A stretch of 64,000 nucleotides of DNA from a bacterium (GTDB lineage: Bacteria > Auribacterota > UBA6266). This document shows positions 1 through 8,434 of the stretch, piece after piece. Position 1 is the stretch's first letter. Each line of letters starts with the position of its first letter. The DNA lies in NCBI GenBank assembly GCA_023228325.1, contig JALOBK010000001.1, positions 1,093,549 to 1,157,548 on the forward strand. The letters run 5' to 3'. Below the pieces are notes generated by a model. It saw nothing but the letters and a program-made list of their open reading frames with translations, was not told the DNA's origin and ran no database searches. The position numbers were made by a program, and so were the translations under genes.

Positions 1-1
1 C

Positions 2-367
2 GGCGGTATGGGCGGCGTTATGGAAGCGGCGTGCGAAGGGGCATTCAAAAACGGCGGGATAACGGTCGGAATACTTCCCGGCGAAGACAAAAAAGGTTCT
101 AACAAATACCTGACAGTGGCGCTTCCTACGGGAATAGGCGCGGCGAGAAATATATTTGTAGTGAAAATGTGCGATGCCCTTATAGCTATAGGCGGCTGGT
201 ACGGGACATTATCGGAAATAGCGTTTGCATTGAACATCGGCAGGCCTGTGGTCGGTCTTAATACATGGAAGTGCAGTATTAAAGGCAGAGAGGCGGATCT
301 GATAACGGCGGTAGCGCCCGGTGAAGCTGTTGAAAAAGCCGTAAAAGCAGTTTCAGGGCCGCGCTGA
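2..367 (+). CDS. LOG-family / TIGR00725-like nucleotide-binding protein, 5' truncated
   Basis: The reading frame is already open at the window edge (two Gly codons precede the first ATG at 8), so the true start lies upstream and this is a C-terminal piece of about 121 residues. It shows a Gly-rich loop GGMGGVM at the very start and the motif IGGWYGTLSEI near residue 60, the local form of the PGGxGTxxE signature of the lysine-decarboxylase-like (LOG) fold. In characterised LOG proteins this site hydrolyses nucleotide 5'-monophosphates to release cytokinin-type bases, but the short TIGR00725-type branch has no settled function. The Trp in place of the usual second Pro/Gly-rich segment is typical of that branch. 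The next gene begins 7 nt downstream. Confidence 0.8.
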   Translation, partial: GGMGGVMEAACEGAFKNGGITVGILPGEDKKGSNKYLTVALPTGIGAARNIFVVKMCDALIAIGGWYGTLSEIAFALNIGRPVVGLNTWKCSIKGREADLITAVAPGEAVEKAVKAVSGPR

Positions 368-374
368 TAAAATT

Positions 375-674
375 ATGAGAGCCGCAGCCGATATTTATAT
401 TTGCGACGGGTGCTTGAAAGAGATCCGGAAAGGCGATTTAAGGTATTGCGTTAAAATCGAAGGTGTCTGCGCTCCCGATTGTGTTCAACAGGAAAACAGC
501 GCGGATATAAAGGAAGAAATAAATAGTTTGATTGAGCAGATGAAGGATATGCCGGAACAGGAGCTGGTCAGGCAGGTGTATTCGGAACGGTATTATGATT
601 TATGCCCGGGATGCTATAAAACTTTTTTTGACGGTCCGCTGAGAAGCATAAATGAGAAAAATAATAATAGATGA
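375..674 (+). CDS. small Cys-rich hypothetical protein (possible zinc binding)
   Basis: A 99-residue protein I cannot assign to a named family. It has three cysteine clusters: C10/C13 (CxxC), C25 with C32/C36, and C77/C80 (CPGC). Between them lies a predicted helical segment rich in Glu and Lys. The spacing suggests one or two structural zinc sites rather than a catalytic role. It has no signal peptide, so it is probably cytoplasmic. Its 3' end overlaps the following tonB-like gene by 23 bases in another frame, which argues for translational coupling. The ribosome-binding site is weak. The reading frame and operon-like position support a real gene; its function is unknown. Confidence 0.6.
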   Translation: MRAAADIYICDGCLKEIRKGDLRYCVKIEGVCAPDCVQQENSADIKEEINSLIEQMKDMPEQELVRQVYSERYYDLCPGCYKTFFDGPLRSINEKNNNR

Positions 675-1671
675 CTGGCAGTATTTTGAAGAGGAAAACA
701 GAGTTGAGAAAATATTTGTTTTCTCAATAATTTTTTCTGTTTTTCTGCATGTGCTGCTGCTTGTCACGGCTTCCAGGTATATGGGCTTTTTATTCAACGT
801 GTCTTTGCCTGAACCCGCGGAAAAATCCGTGACATTTAATCTTATCGAAGAGAAACCCATAAAGGAAATACCTTTTCTCGATACGCCGGATACTGTTTCG
901 GAAGAACCCCCCGACATTCCGGAGGCGATATCGGATAAGTCTTCAAAAGCATCTGACCTGCTGAGTTCCGACGCGGGAAAAACCCCCAGGCCTTTCAGCA
1001 AAGGAAAGTCGGAACATATGGGCAAAGAAAGGGATTTCACGAATATTGCCGCTAAAACCGAGGCGCTGTCGCCGGAGGCAGATGAAAAAAAATCCGCAAA
1101 AGAAGCACCCGTTACCGATAAAAGGATTAAAACGGCTACGGCGGAGGGATTGGTTACTGTTCCCGTTCAGGAAAAGGTGACTGCAAGCTCGCAGAAAGAG
1201 GAAAATGCCCAGCGGCAGAAGCCGGAGGTCAAACAGGTAACCCTGAAAACAGCCGATGTTCCGATACCGAGAGTTTCGAGAAGACTTGAGGATACGATAG
1301 ACGAGCCGATTTCGGACAGGAAATCGAACGCGGAAATTTTCAATGAGATAGAGTACAATGTGAAATCGGATATCATAGGTCCTTATGTGAAAGAGGTTAA
1401 AAAGAGGATACAAAAACACTGGTATTATTATGTTTATAAAGATAAAATGAATGTCGATCCGGGAGATACCATAATCATTTTTAAGATAATGCCGGACGGC
1501 GAACTCAAGGAGTTGACTTTAATCGGGCATAAGGGCAGGGAGATTGACGCCAGGTACGGGCTTTTAGCCATAGAAAAAGCGGCCCCGTTTCCGGGAATGG
1601 AAGAAGAAGTGGCAGGCGCCCTGAGGTCTGACGGTCTTTGGATGACATTTGAGTTTTCATACGGATGGTAG
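652..1671 (+). CDS. TonB/TolA-like energy transducer, C-terminal TonB domain
   Basis: A 339-residue inner-membrane anchored periplasmic protein. Residues 1-22 are cytoplasmic, about 23-50 form one transmembrane helix, and residues 60-235 are a low-complexity Pro/Lys/Glu/Ala spacer that could span the periplasm. The last 95 residues have the TonB C-terminal pattern: VKKRIQKHWYYY, then KIMPDGELKELTL, then a helix leading to PFPGMEEE and a final strand. TonB-family proteins pass energy from an ExbB/ExbD or TolQ/TolR proton channel to outer-membrane receptors or the envelope. The two following genes encode exactly those channel partners, with 25 nt to the exbB start. The order transducer-first is acceptable for TonB or TolA; without tolB or pal nearby the choice between the two is open. 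Confidence 0.85.
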   Translation: MRKIIIDDWQYFEEENRVEKIFVFSIIFSVFLHVLLLVTASRYMGFLFNVSLPEPAEKSVTFNLIEEKPIKEIPFLDTPDTVSEEPPDIPEAISDKSSKASDLLSSDAGKTPRPFSKGKSEHMGKERDFTNIAAKTEALSPEADEKKSAKEAPVTDKRIKTATAEGLVTVPVQEKVTASSQKEENAQRQKPEVKQVTLKTADVPIPRVSRRLEDTIDEPISDRKSNAEIFNEIEYNVKSDIIGPYVKEVKKRIQKHWYYYVYKDKMNVDPGDTIIIFKIMPDGELKELTLIGHKGREIDARYGLLAIEKAAPFPGMEEEVAGALRSDGLWMTFEFSYGW

Positions 1672-1696
1672 ATAAAATTTTACGGAGATTTTGACG

Positions 1697-2305
1697 ATGA
1701 ACTTTTTAGAACTTCTTGTCAGAGGCGGAACAACGATGGTTTTTCTCGTGCTTTGTTCTGTGGTTTCGGTCGGGGTTATTATCGAGAGGCTGTGGTTCCT
1801 GAGGAAAGACCGTGTTATACCTAAACGGATCGTGGATATTTTTGACAATATAGATAATATTGCCGAACACCCGGAAGATGTGATAGAGAAATGTGAAAAG
1901 GTTTCCAGCCCCCTGTCCAATGTTCTTAAGACGGGGCTTCTTAACAGGGGCCTTTCCAAAGCCGATAATGTTGAGGCGATTAAACTTGCCGGCAGGACCG
2001 AAATGAAGCTTCTGGAAAAGCACCTCACTCTTCTGGAAGTTATAGGCGTTATATCTCCTCTGCTCGGGCTTTTGGGGACAGTGATAGGGATGGTGGAAAT
2101 CTTCAGTGTTATTTCGCATATGGGCGTTGGGCAGGCGGCCGCATTATCGGCGGGGATATCCAAAGCTCTTATAACAACGGTCGTCGGCCTGATTATTGCC
2201 ATACCGAGCATAGTTGCCTACGGATATTTTGACAGAAAAGTTGACGCGCTTGTCCTCGATATGGAAAAACATTCCGCGCAGATGATTCACAGCCTTTACC
2301 ATTAA
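1697..2305 (+). CDS. exbB: MotA/TolQ/ExbB-type proton channel subunit
   Basis: A 202-residue inner-membrane protein with three transmembrane segments: one near the N-terminus (FLVLCSVVSVGVIIERLWFL) and two in the C-terminal half, linked by the conserved stretch LEVIGVISPLLGLLGTVIGM and ending in ALITTVVGLIIAIPS. These are hallmarks of the ExbB/TolQ pore. I choose the ATG at 1697 because GGAG at 1684-1687 lies 9 nt upstream; an in-frame TTG at 1691 is too close to that site. In the family, a pentamer of this subunit surrounds an ExbD dimer and uses the proton gradient to drive the TonB protein encoded just upstream. ExbB rather than TolQ is an inference from the absence of pal or tolB. Confidence 0.9.
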   Translation: MNFLELLVRGGTTMVFLVLCSVVSVGVIIERLWFLRKDRVIPKRIVDIFDNIDNIAEHPEDVIEKCEKVSSPLSNVLKTGLLNRGLSKADNVEAIKLAGRTEMKLLEKHLTLLEVIGVISPLLGLLGTVIGMVEIFSVISHMGVGQAAALSAGISKALITTVVGLIIAIPSIVAYGYFDRKVDALVLDMEKHSAQMIHSLYH

Positions 2306-2310
2306 AAATT

Positions 2311-2751
2311 ATGCAATTCGGCGAAAGAAAAAAACGCAAGGTTATAGTTAACATCACATCTCTCATAGATGTGATGTTTCTTCTGCTCATATTTTTTGCG
2401 GTGACGTCGACATTTCTTGAGCATCCCGGTCTTACAATTGAGCTTCCTACGGCGAAAAGTTCGGATATTGTAGAGACAAAGGAAATAATTGTGATTGTCA
2501 CAAAGGACGGGAAAATACTGGTGAATGATATCGAAGTCGAAACAGGCGACTTTGAAAAGCAGCTTAAAAAGGTTTTTGATAATTCAAAGGAGCCTACGAT
2601 GATCTTGAAAGCGGATAAGGATGTATCGTATGGGTTAATCATAGAATTAATGGATTCAGCCAAGAGAATCGGGTTAAAAAAGGTTGTGGCGTTTACAAAG
2701 ATCGACCTTCAATCCGGCCCGGCTCCTTCGGAAAAATTAAAACCGTTTTAA
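2311..2751 (+). CDS. exbD: ExbD/TolR-type biopolymer transport protein
   Basis: A 146-residue protein with a short cytoplasmic tail and one transmembrane helix (about residues 16-36). The helix contains the conserved SLIDVMFLLLIFF, whose Asp is the proton-carrying residue in ExbD/TolR. The remainder is the periplasmic domain with the typical ELPTAKS and LKADKDVSYG segments. It starts 5 nt after the exbB stop, so the two are co-translated. It completes a TonB-ExbB-ExbD energising complex. A 207-nt gap follows with no convincing gene. Confidence 0.9.
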   Translation: MQFGERKKRKVIVNITSLIDVMFLLLIFFAVTSTFLEHPGLTIELPTAKSSDIVETKEIIVIVTKDGKILVNDIEVETGDFEKQLKKVFDNSKEPTMILKADKDVSYGLIIELMDSAKRIGLKKVVAFTKIDLQSGPAPSEKLKPF

Positions 2752-2958
2752 CAGTTTCCTGTTGCCGGAAATGAAAATGATAAAAAACCCCTGTTTTTTT
2801 ATTGGCGGCTGTAACGGCGGCCGGCGCGGAAGAAGGTATGAAAATTGCGGAACGCGCGGGCTTGGAGTGTCATATAATTATAGAATATCAAAACAGGTTA
2901 TCGGAAAAACGATCGAAGGGCTTTAATATTTTCAGCGATTGTACGCCGGACGTGAAAT

Positions 2959-4968
2959 ATGAATGTAAAACATCCTCATAATCTTATTGCTGTTGCGGGT
3001 ATGCTTATTACCGCGGTTGTGCTTCTTATGTATTGTTCCAGTACGGAAGAAGCGCTTTTTAAGAGGATAGAAAACCAGTTTATTGATTTAAAGTACAGGC
3101 TGCGCGGGCCGAGAGACCCCGGTGAAGACATATGTATTGTCGTTATCGACGAAAAAAGCGTTACCAGGCTGGGAAGGTGGCCGTGGAAACGCTCTGTTAT
3201 CGGCAAGGTAATTGAATTGGTGAAAAAAGACGGCGCCGTGGTTGTGGGTCTGGATATACTTTATACCGAACCCGCGACTAAAATGGACAAAATAGATGTG
3301 CTGAATGCCATCCGGAGTCTGAAACAGGAAGACCAGGAACAGGAAGCGAATAAATCATTTTTTGACGCTATCCTTGACGAGGATGCCTATCTGAGCGGTG
3401 TTATAGCGGAATGCGGCAATGTGATATTGCCGGTGTATTTTTCCATGGAGGGGCAAAGAGCTCTTTGCCGGGATTATTTAAGGGGAAATGAACTTTCGGC
3501 GCTGCAGAAGTTTTCTTATAAGGAATTCGGAGCCTGGGAGAACGGGGAAAAATATCCTCCTGTAATGGCTCCGGGCCTGGCAAAAACAATTCCGGCGATA
3601 GAGAAATCAGTCGCCGGCGAGGGATTTGTCAATGTCCTGACTGATTCCGACGGATGTCTGAGATGGGAAATAATGGCCATAAAGTACGAGGATTCGGTTT
3701 ATATGCCCCTTGGGATGCAGGTTGCGGCAAAATTCAAAAACCTGAAAATAGAAGATATAAAGCTTAACTTCAGCGAAAGTATCGTCTTCGGCGATGTAAA
3801 TATACCTGTAGACAAGAAGAACAGGATGCTTATCAATTATTACGGGGGGAACGAGACATTCAGGTATTACTCTTTCTTTGATGTTTATATAGGAGCTTTC
3901 CAGAGAGGTTCGTTTAAAGATAAGATAGTGTTGTTCGGGGCGGTTGATCCGGGTATAGGGGATGATTACGTCACTCCTCTTTCGCGGGTGCTTCCGGGGG
4001 TTGAAAAACATGCGAATGTCATAGCGAATATTTTAAATGATGATTTTCTCAGGAAGCCCCGGAACAGCGATATTATCACCGGTATTCTTATAGTATTGTT
4101 CGGATTTTCCATTTCTATGGCGGGGCGAAAACTGTCTGTTGCCCAATTAACGCTTTTTCCTGTTGTTATAGTCATTGTCTTTCTTTTTGCTTCCCAGGTG
4201 TTTTTTACAAGGTTCAATATATTAGTGGAAGCGGTCTATCCCCTGCTTTCTCTCTTTTTGACTTACGGTGTTGTTATTGTAATGACTCTTTATTCCGAGA
4301 ACAGGGAAAAGAAGAGGATCAGGAAAGTATTCGGCCAGTATGCTTCCAGGGAACTTGTCAAAGAGATTCTGGCGGACCCGTCAAAACTGAAACTCGGCGG
4401 CGAAAAAAGGTTTTTGACAGTTATGTTTTCGGATGTAGCTAATTTTACCCCTCTTTGTGAGAATATGGAGCCCGAGAAAATAGTGTCCATCTTGAATGTT
4501 TATTTGTCAAAAATGGCCGAGGTTATTTATAAGAACGGCGGCATTGTGGATAAATTTCTCGGCGACGGAATAATGTGTGTTTTCGGCGCTCCGGTTTATA
4601 AGGACGATCATGCGATAAGAGCTTGCAGGACAGCGCTTGATATGATTGAAAAAGTTAAGGGAATAAATGAATTCTGGAAAAAAGAGACCGGTAAGGACAT
4701 CCATATAAGAGTAGGGATTAATTCCGGGGATATGGTCGTGGGCAATCTGGGTTCTCTTGAAATAATGGATTATACCGAAGTGGGAGATAATGTAAATCTT
4801 GCGGCTAGGCTGGAAGCTACAAATAAAGAATACGGGACGTCCATTATAATAAGCAAAAACACATATGATGTTGTAAAAGATCAGGTCGAGGTGAGAGAGC
4901 TCGGCGCCGTGAAGGTTAAAGGGAAAGAAAAAGAAATCGAGATTTACGAATTAAAGGCCGTCAAATGA
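2959..4968 (+). CDS. CHASE2-domain class III adenylate/guanylate cyclase
   Basis: A 669-residue membrane sensor. An N-terminal helix (about 8-27) is followed by an extracytoplasmic CHASE2 domain (about 30-350, with DICIVVIDEKS and GRWPWKRSVIGKV). Three transmembrane helices (about 365-450) come next, and then a class III nucleotidyl cyclase domain (about 480-645). The cyclase shows both metal-binding Asp motifs, MFSDVANFT and KFLGDGIMCVFG, and the later EVGDNVNLAARLEA segment, so it looks catalytically intact. It should convert ATP (or GTP) to the cyclic nucleotide in response to an unknown periplasmic signal. No CRP-type receptor is in the window. The start is the ATG at 2959; its ribosome-binding site is weak. 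Its stop overlaps yidD by 4 nt. Confidence 0.93.
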   Translation: MNVKHPHNLIAVAGMLITAVVLLMYCSSTEEALFKRIENQFIDLKYRLRGPRDPGEDICIVVIDEKSVTRLGRWPWKRSVIGKVIELVKKDGAVVVGLDILYTEPATKMDKIDVLNAIRSLKQEDQEQEANKSFFDAILDEDAYLSGVIAECGNVILPVYFSMEGQRALCRDYLRGNELSALQKFSYKEFGAWENGEKYPPVMAPGLAKTIPAIEKSVAGEGFVNVLTDSDGCLRWEIMAIKYEDSVYMPLGMQVAAKFKNLKIEDIKLNFSESIVFGDVNIPVDKKNRMLINYYGGNETFRYYSFFDVYIGAFQRGSFKDKIVLFGAVDPGIGDDYVTPLSRVLPGVEKHANVIANILNDDFLRKPRNSDIITGILIVLFGFSISMAGRKLSVAQLTLFPVVIVIVFLFASQVFFTRFNILVEAVYPLLSLFLTYGVVIVMTLYSENREKKRIRKVFGQYASRELVKEILADPSKLKLGGEKRFLTVMFSDVANFTPLCENMEPEKIVSILNVYLSKMAEVIYKNGGIVDKFLGDGIMCVFGAPVYKDDHAIRACRTALDMIEKVKGINEFWKKETGKDIHIRVGINSGDMVVGNLGSLEIMDYTEVGDNVNLAARLEATNKEYGTSIIISKNTYDVVKDQVEVRELGAVKVKGKEKEIEIYELKAVK

Positions 4969-5213
4969 AGGCGGTCAGGGGGTTATTAAACAGGTTGTCA
5001 AAACGGTTTTCCCGTCTTTTGATTTTTTTAATAAAACTTTATCAGAAAACCTTCAGGTATTTTCCCGGAAGATGCAGGTATTACCCTTCGTGTTCCGAGT
5101 ATATGATAGAGGCGATTGAAAAGAAAGGGATCCTTAAGGGTGTTTTACTCGGGCTTTTCAGGATAATAAGGTGCAATCCGTTTTCGCCGGGGGGGTATGA
5201 CCCCGTAAAGTGA
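4965..5213 (+). CDS. yidD: membrane protein insertion efficiency factor YidD
   Basis: An 82-residue protein with the whole YidD signature: IKLYQKTFRYFPGRCRYYPSC, then SEYMIEAIEKKG, then RCNPFSPGGYDPVK. It carries the three conserved cysteines and an amphipathic N-terminal helix. YidD assists YidC in inserting inner-membrane proteins. It usually sits in the rnpA-yidD-yidC cluster; here it overlaps the end of the cyclase gene by 4 nt (ATGA), an unusual location. The N-terminal extension of about 20 basic residues is slightly longer than in Escherichia coli. Confidence 0.93.
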   Translation: MKAVRGLLNRLSKRFSRLLIFLIKLYQKTFRYFPGRCRYYPSCSEYMIEAIEKKGILKGVLLGLFRIIRCNPFSPGGYDPVK

Positions 5214-5367
5214 TGCGGCATAGGGGGCCTTTTTAAAAATATTATGTTCAAAGAAGTTTTATTTATTTCATCCGCCGGTATATGTTATAGCAAGGCGATG
5301 ATGAGTAGCGGCGGCGGGGACTGATTATAGTAAAAAGTAATTCTTCGGTTAAAATAAGGAGGGGGAA

Positions 5368-5727
5368 GTGCTGAATTTATTTTTGTATATGACAATCGGG
5401 GTTTTTGCGGGGGTTGTCAGCGGTTTAATTGGTATCGGCGGCGGAATTATCATTGTGCCCTGTCTTATTTATATTTTCGGCTTTTCGCAGCATGCGGCGC
5501 AGGGGACTACTCTGGCGATGCTGATTCCGCCCATAGGCATACTTGCGGCTCTGACTTATTACAGGCAGGGGCATGTTGATTTTCTGGTCGCGGGATTGCT
5601 GTGTTTGGGTTTTATCTTAGGCGGTTATCTCGGGGCTAAATTTGCTGTCGGCCTTCCGGAGGTCATTTTACGCAAAATTTTTGGCGTGTGCCTGTTAATT
5701 GTCGCCGGCTATATGATTATCAAATAA
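5368..5727 (+). CDS. half-length TauE/SafE (TSUP) family membrane protein
   Basis: A 119-residue protein with three to four transmembrane helices that reads as one half of the TSUP fold, which normally has about 250 residues in two repeats. The Gly-rich signature GLIGIGGGIIIVPCLIYIFG followed by QGTTLAMLIPPIG is the N-terminal repeat motif of these sulfite or anion exporters. The GTG start at 5368 is supported by a strong site (AAGGAGGGGG, 5357-5365). No second half follows before the nitroreductase, and no frameshift remnant is visible, so it is either a natural half-size member working as a dimer or a stable truncation. The substrate is unknown. Confidence 0.8.
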   Translation: MLNLFLYMTIGVFAGVVSGLIGIGGGIIIVPCLIYIFGFSQHAAQGTTLAMLIPPIGILAALTYYRQGHVDFLVAGLLCLGFILGGYLGAKFAVGLPEVILRKIFGVCLLIVAGYMIIK

Positions 5728-5816
5728 TTTTCGGGCGATGGGATTTACGCTATCGGCCGCCTGGCGGCAGGACCGATAGCAGATAAGTGTATTCTGACGC
5801 TTAAGCGGGAGGTGAT

Positions 5817-6452
5817 ATGACGGATATTTTTGAAATCATGAAAAGCAGGAGAAGCGTAAGAACTTTTCGCGGCGATGATGTTCCCGACAGCGATATCAGA
5901 AAAATCATTGAATATGCCGTAACGGCGCCCAGCGGGTCTAACCAGCAGCCATGGAGATTTGTGGTTGTCAGGGACCGGGCATTGAAAAATTCAATGGCCG
6001 GATGCGTAAACAGAAAAATCAGCGCTGTAAAAGGGAACATAAAATCGGCGAAAGCGGAAGAACATTTTAAGGGATACCTGCAATATCTTACATTTTTTCA
6101 GGATGCGCCGGCTGTTATTTGTGTTCTGACGCGGCCGCTCCGCTCTGTATTTGAAAATATCCTGCATAAATATATGCCTGAAGAAGAGAAAGAAGAGCAG
6201 TTTTTTGTAGACGCTTCTATCCAGAGTGTTTCCGCCGCCGTTCAAAATCTTCTTTTGGCCGCGCATGCGATGGGTTACGGAACATGCTGGATGACAGGGC
6301 CCATTATAGCCCAGAGAGAAATAGAGCAGATCCTCGGCATTGAAGAACCCTGGCATCTGACATCCGTTATTCCTCTGGGCAAACCCCGCGAGATACGCCC
6401 GGGGTATTTTTCCAGAAAACCCGTTGATGAAGTCCTGCTTTTTAAAAAATAA
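5817..6452 (+). CDS. nitroreductase-family FMN oxidoreductase
   Basis: A 211-residue cytoplasmic protein of the nitroreductase superfamily. The FMN-phosphate binding pattern RRSVRTFRGDDV lies at residues 11-22, the SGSNQQPWRFVVV segment near 40-52, and the helix AAVQNLLLAAHAMGYGTCWM near 140-160. The C-terminal PLGKPREI is also typical. Such enzymes form dimers and use NAD(P)H to reduce nitro compounds, quinones or flavin intermediates; the natural substrate cannot be read from the sequence. The ATG at 5817 has GGGAGGTG 5-12 nt upstream. It appears to be a single gene. Confidence 0.9.
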   Translation: MTDIFEIMKSRRSVRTFRGDDVPDSDIRKIIEYAVTAPSGSNQQPWRFVVVRDRALKNSMAGCVNRKISAVKGNIKSAKAEEHFKGYLQYLTFFQDAPAVICVLTRPLRSVFENILHKYMPEEEKEEQFFVDASIQSVSAAVQNLLLAAHAMGYGTCWMTGPIIAQREIEQILGIEEPWHLTSVIPLGKPREIRPGYFSRKPVDEVLLFKK

Positions 6453-6480
6453 AATATATTTACAAAAAGAAAAGTTTTTG

Positions 6481-6522
6481 TTTAAATGTTAACCAGATAT
6501 TTTCAATAGGTTGACATTTAAA
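6481..6522. repeat. 14-bp inverted repeat upstream of pseudopilin gene
   Basis: TTTAAATGTTAACC (6481-6494) and GGTTGACATTTAAA (6509-6522) are inverted copies with one mismatch and a 14-nt loop. The hairpin lies between the nitroreductase stop and the pseudopilin start. No T-run follows, so it is not a standard terminator; it could be an operator or a weak 3'-end hairpin. Confidence 0.55.
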
Positions 6523-6591
6523 GGCTGATTCTCTGCCGCGGATCATACCCCGTCGGGAGACCGTTGCGGGACAGAAAAGAGTTTTTCCGGT

Positions 6592-7323
6592 ATGGACAAA
6601 GATAAATCCTTTTATAAAACAGGCGCCGATTTTAAAAACGGCGGGAAACCCTTTTCCCTGAAAGGGTTTACGCTTATTGAACTGCTTGTGGTTATGGCCG
6701 TAGTGTCTCTGCTTATTTCTTTTATCGCGCCGGCGCTTTCAAAAGCAAGGAACCATGCCCAGTTGTCGGTATGCATGTCCAACCTCCACCAGTTATATCT
6801 GGCTTTTTCCATGTATTTAAACGATTATGATGAAACATTTCCCGTCAACGGAGATCCTTATCTCTGGATGGGCCGGAATTGGAGAGAAGTTATTTCTCCC
6901 TACCTGTTAACCACGGTTGATTCGGAACGTCCGGATGTCCTTTTTTGCCCGGGAGATAAAGTCGCGAAGGAAAAGTGGGAGGGGACATCATACTCTTATT
7001 CATGCGCGTTTTACCACAGCCCGTCCCAGATAAACTCAATGTCTACGGAAGACACATATAGTAATGCGTCTCTGAGATGTTATCCCCAGAAGCTGGCCGC
7101 AGTAAGGTTTCCGGAAAATAAAATACTGCTCGGGGAATGGCTCAGCAACCATTATCCGGTTGAAGATGATAATGGATGGTGGTGCTGGAGCGGTTACAGA
7201 AATTTTCTGTTTGTATCGGGGCGGATTAAGTATTTAAAAGCTGAAGACATTATTCCGGCCGGAGACCTGCTTCCGAACCCGAACCTGACCGTTGACGGCA
7301 TCAGCGGCAGGGATACACCTTAA
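6592..7323 (+). CDS. type IV pilin-like pseudopilin (DUF1559 / H-X9-DG group, divergent tail)
   Basis: A 243-residue secreted pseudopilin. The prepilin peptidase site is KGFTLIELLVV, with cleavage between G25 and F26 and the conserved Glu at +5, followed by one hydrophobic helix. The 25-residue leader is long, as usual in these lineages. The globular part (MSNLHQLYLAFSMYLNDYDE, then CPGD) matches the large group of pseudopilins found in Planctomycetes, Lentisphaerota and related phyla. The normal C-terminal H-X9-DG motif is not intact: the equivalent stretch reads FVSGRIKYL. The role of these proteins is unproven; they are probably components of a type II secretion-like or surface fibre system. 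No pilus machinery genes are adjacent. Confidence 0.88.
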   Translation: MDKDKSFYKTGADFKNGGKPFSLKGFTLIELLVVMAVVSLLISFIAPALSKARNHAQLSVCMSNLHQLYLAFSMYLNDYDETFPVNGDPYLWMGRNWREVISPYLLTTVDSERPDVLFCPGDKVAKEKWEGTSYSYSCAFYHSPSQINSMSTEDTYSNASLRCYPQKLAAVRFPENKILLGEWLSNHYPVEDDNGWWCWSGYRNFLFVSGRIKYLKAEDIIPAGDLLPNPNLTVDGISGRDTP

Positions 7324-7421
7324 GATTAAAACATTTGTTTCTTCAATTTTCATCCCGGGCACTGTATAATTACTGCACGTTATTTTCAACGGCTTAACCG
7401 TGAATCAGTTTCTGTGGGATT

Positions 7422-8414
7422 ATGAAAAGAAAGGTACTGTTATTATTCCTGTTGTTTGTGCTGGTGTCTTCCTGTCCGGCTTATTCGCTGGAAATGGAAG
7501 ATGAAGACCCTGTAACGTTTTCCATAGATAGAGCAAAACTTCAGGCTTATCTGCTCAATAAGGGGATAACATCCGAAATAGCCGGCTTTATGGCCTATTC
7601 TTTTCTTGTGCTGTTCCTGATGGTTTCCGGGACTGTTGTGTCGGCGTTATATTTTTTCTCGGGTATATACAGGAGGAACACGGTTCAGCTCGGGACTGTT
7701 CCATGGGGCATTTCTCTTTCAATGGCTCTTTTGCTCCTGCTTATTCTTTTTACACTGTTATTCCAGCTCCTTCTCGGCTCACTGCTGAAAAGCGGGTTTG
7801 TGAGCGAGATACCTTCAATGACTGTACAAATGCTTGTGAGCGAGTTAATCATTATTTTTGTCATAGGTGTTTTTTCGGTTATTGTTTATAAAAAATATTA
7901 CTGGAAGCTGGCCGCGCTGTTTGAGACAAAGAAGATAAAAGAGAGCATTATGTATGGAGTATTGGCATACATAGGTTTTTATCCTTTATATATATTTTTA
8001 AGCAAAATAACCGCTGTGGTCGCCAGATATTTTGGTTTTCAGCTTAAAATACAGGCGGTTGTCTCCAGCATAAAAGATATAAAAAGCTTGTGGGAGCTTT
8101 TAAGTTACATCCTTTTTATAGTTTTTGTCGCGCCGATAATCGAAGAGATATTTTTCCGTGGTATATTATACAGGGGGTGCAAAAAATTTCTTGGCGTCGC
8201 AGGCGCTTCTTTATTGTCGGCATTTCTTTTTTCCGCCGTACATATGAATCTGCTGAGTTTTTTGCCTATATTCGGTTTAGGGCTGGCGTTTTGCCATGTT
8301 TATGAGAAAACCGGGTCTATATATTCTTCGATTATATTTCATGCGCTCCATAACGCGCTTAGCCTTGCGGGGGCGCTGCTTGTTTACAGGATGATAAACG
8401 TTATAGGCGGGTAA
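7422..8414 (+). CDS. CPBP-family intramembrane metalloprotease
   Basis: A 330-residue polytopic membrane protein. An N-terminal signal-like helix ends in VSSCPAYS, which could be a signal peptidase site or, less likely, a lipobox. After about 6 hydrophobic helices the CPBP (Abi/CAAX) catalytic motifs appear in order: EE followed by R in PIIEEIFFRG (E241, E242), then FSAVHMN, then FHALHN. These place two Glu and two His in the membrane as zinc ligands, so the enzyme should be active. Members process prenylated or peptide substrates or act in bacteriocin immunity; the partner here is unknown. The gene precedes mtnA by 20 nt and may be its operon leader. Confidence 0.88.
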   Translation: MKRKVLLLFLLFVLVSSCPAYSLEMEDEDPVTFSIDRAKLQAYLLNKGITSEIAGFMAYSFLVLFLMVSGTVVSALYFFSGIYRRNTVQLGTVPWGISLSMALLLLLILFTLLFQLLLGSLLKSGFVSEIPSMTVQMLVSELIIIFVIGVFSVIVYKKYYWKLAALFETKKIKESIMYGVLAYIGFYPLYIFLSKITAVVARYFGFQLKIQAVVSSIKDIKSLWELLSYILFIVFVAPIIEEIFFRGILYRGCKKFLGVAGASLLSAFLFSAVHMNLLSFLPIFGLGLAFCHVYEKTGSIYSSIIFHALHNALSLAGALLVYRMINVIGG

Positions 8415-8434
8415 GAAGGCGGGGGGGAGCAAAA

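Noticed and set aside
2771..2926. 51-codon ORF in the gap between exbD and the cyclase gene
   Set aside because: It is rich in Gly, Arg and Cys, has GGAA directly touching the ATG and no recognisable protein pattern. It is probably chance.
6511..6545. Promoter with TTGACA at 6511
   Set aside because: No acceptable -10 box lies 15-19 nt downstream; the hexamer is explained by the inverted repeat.
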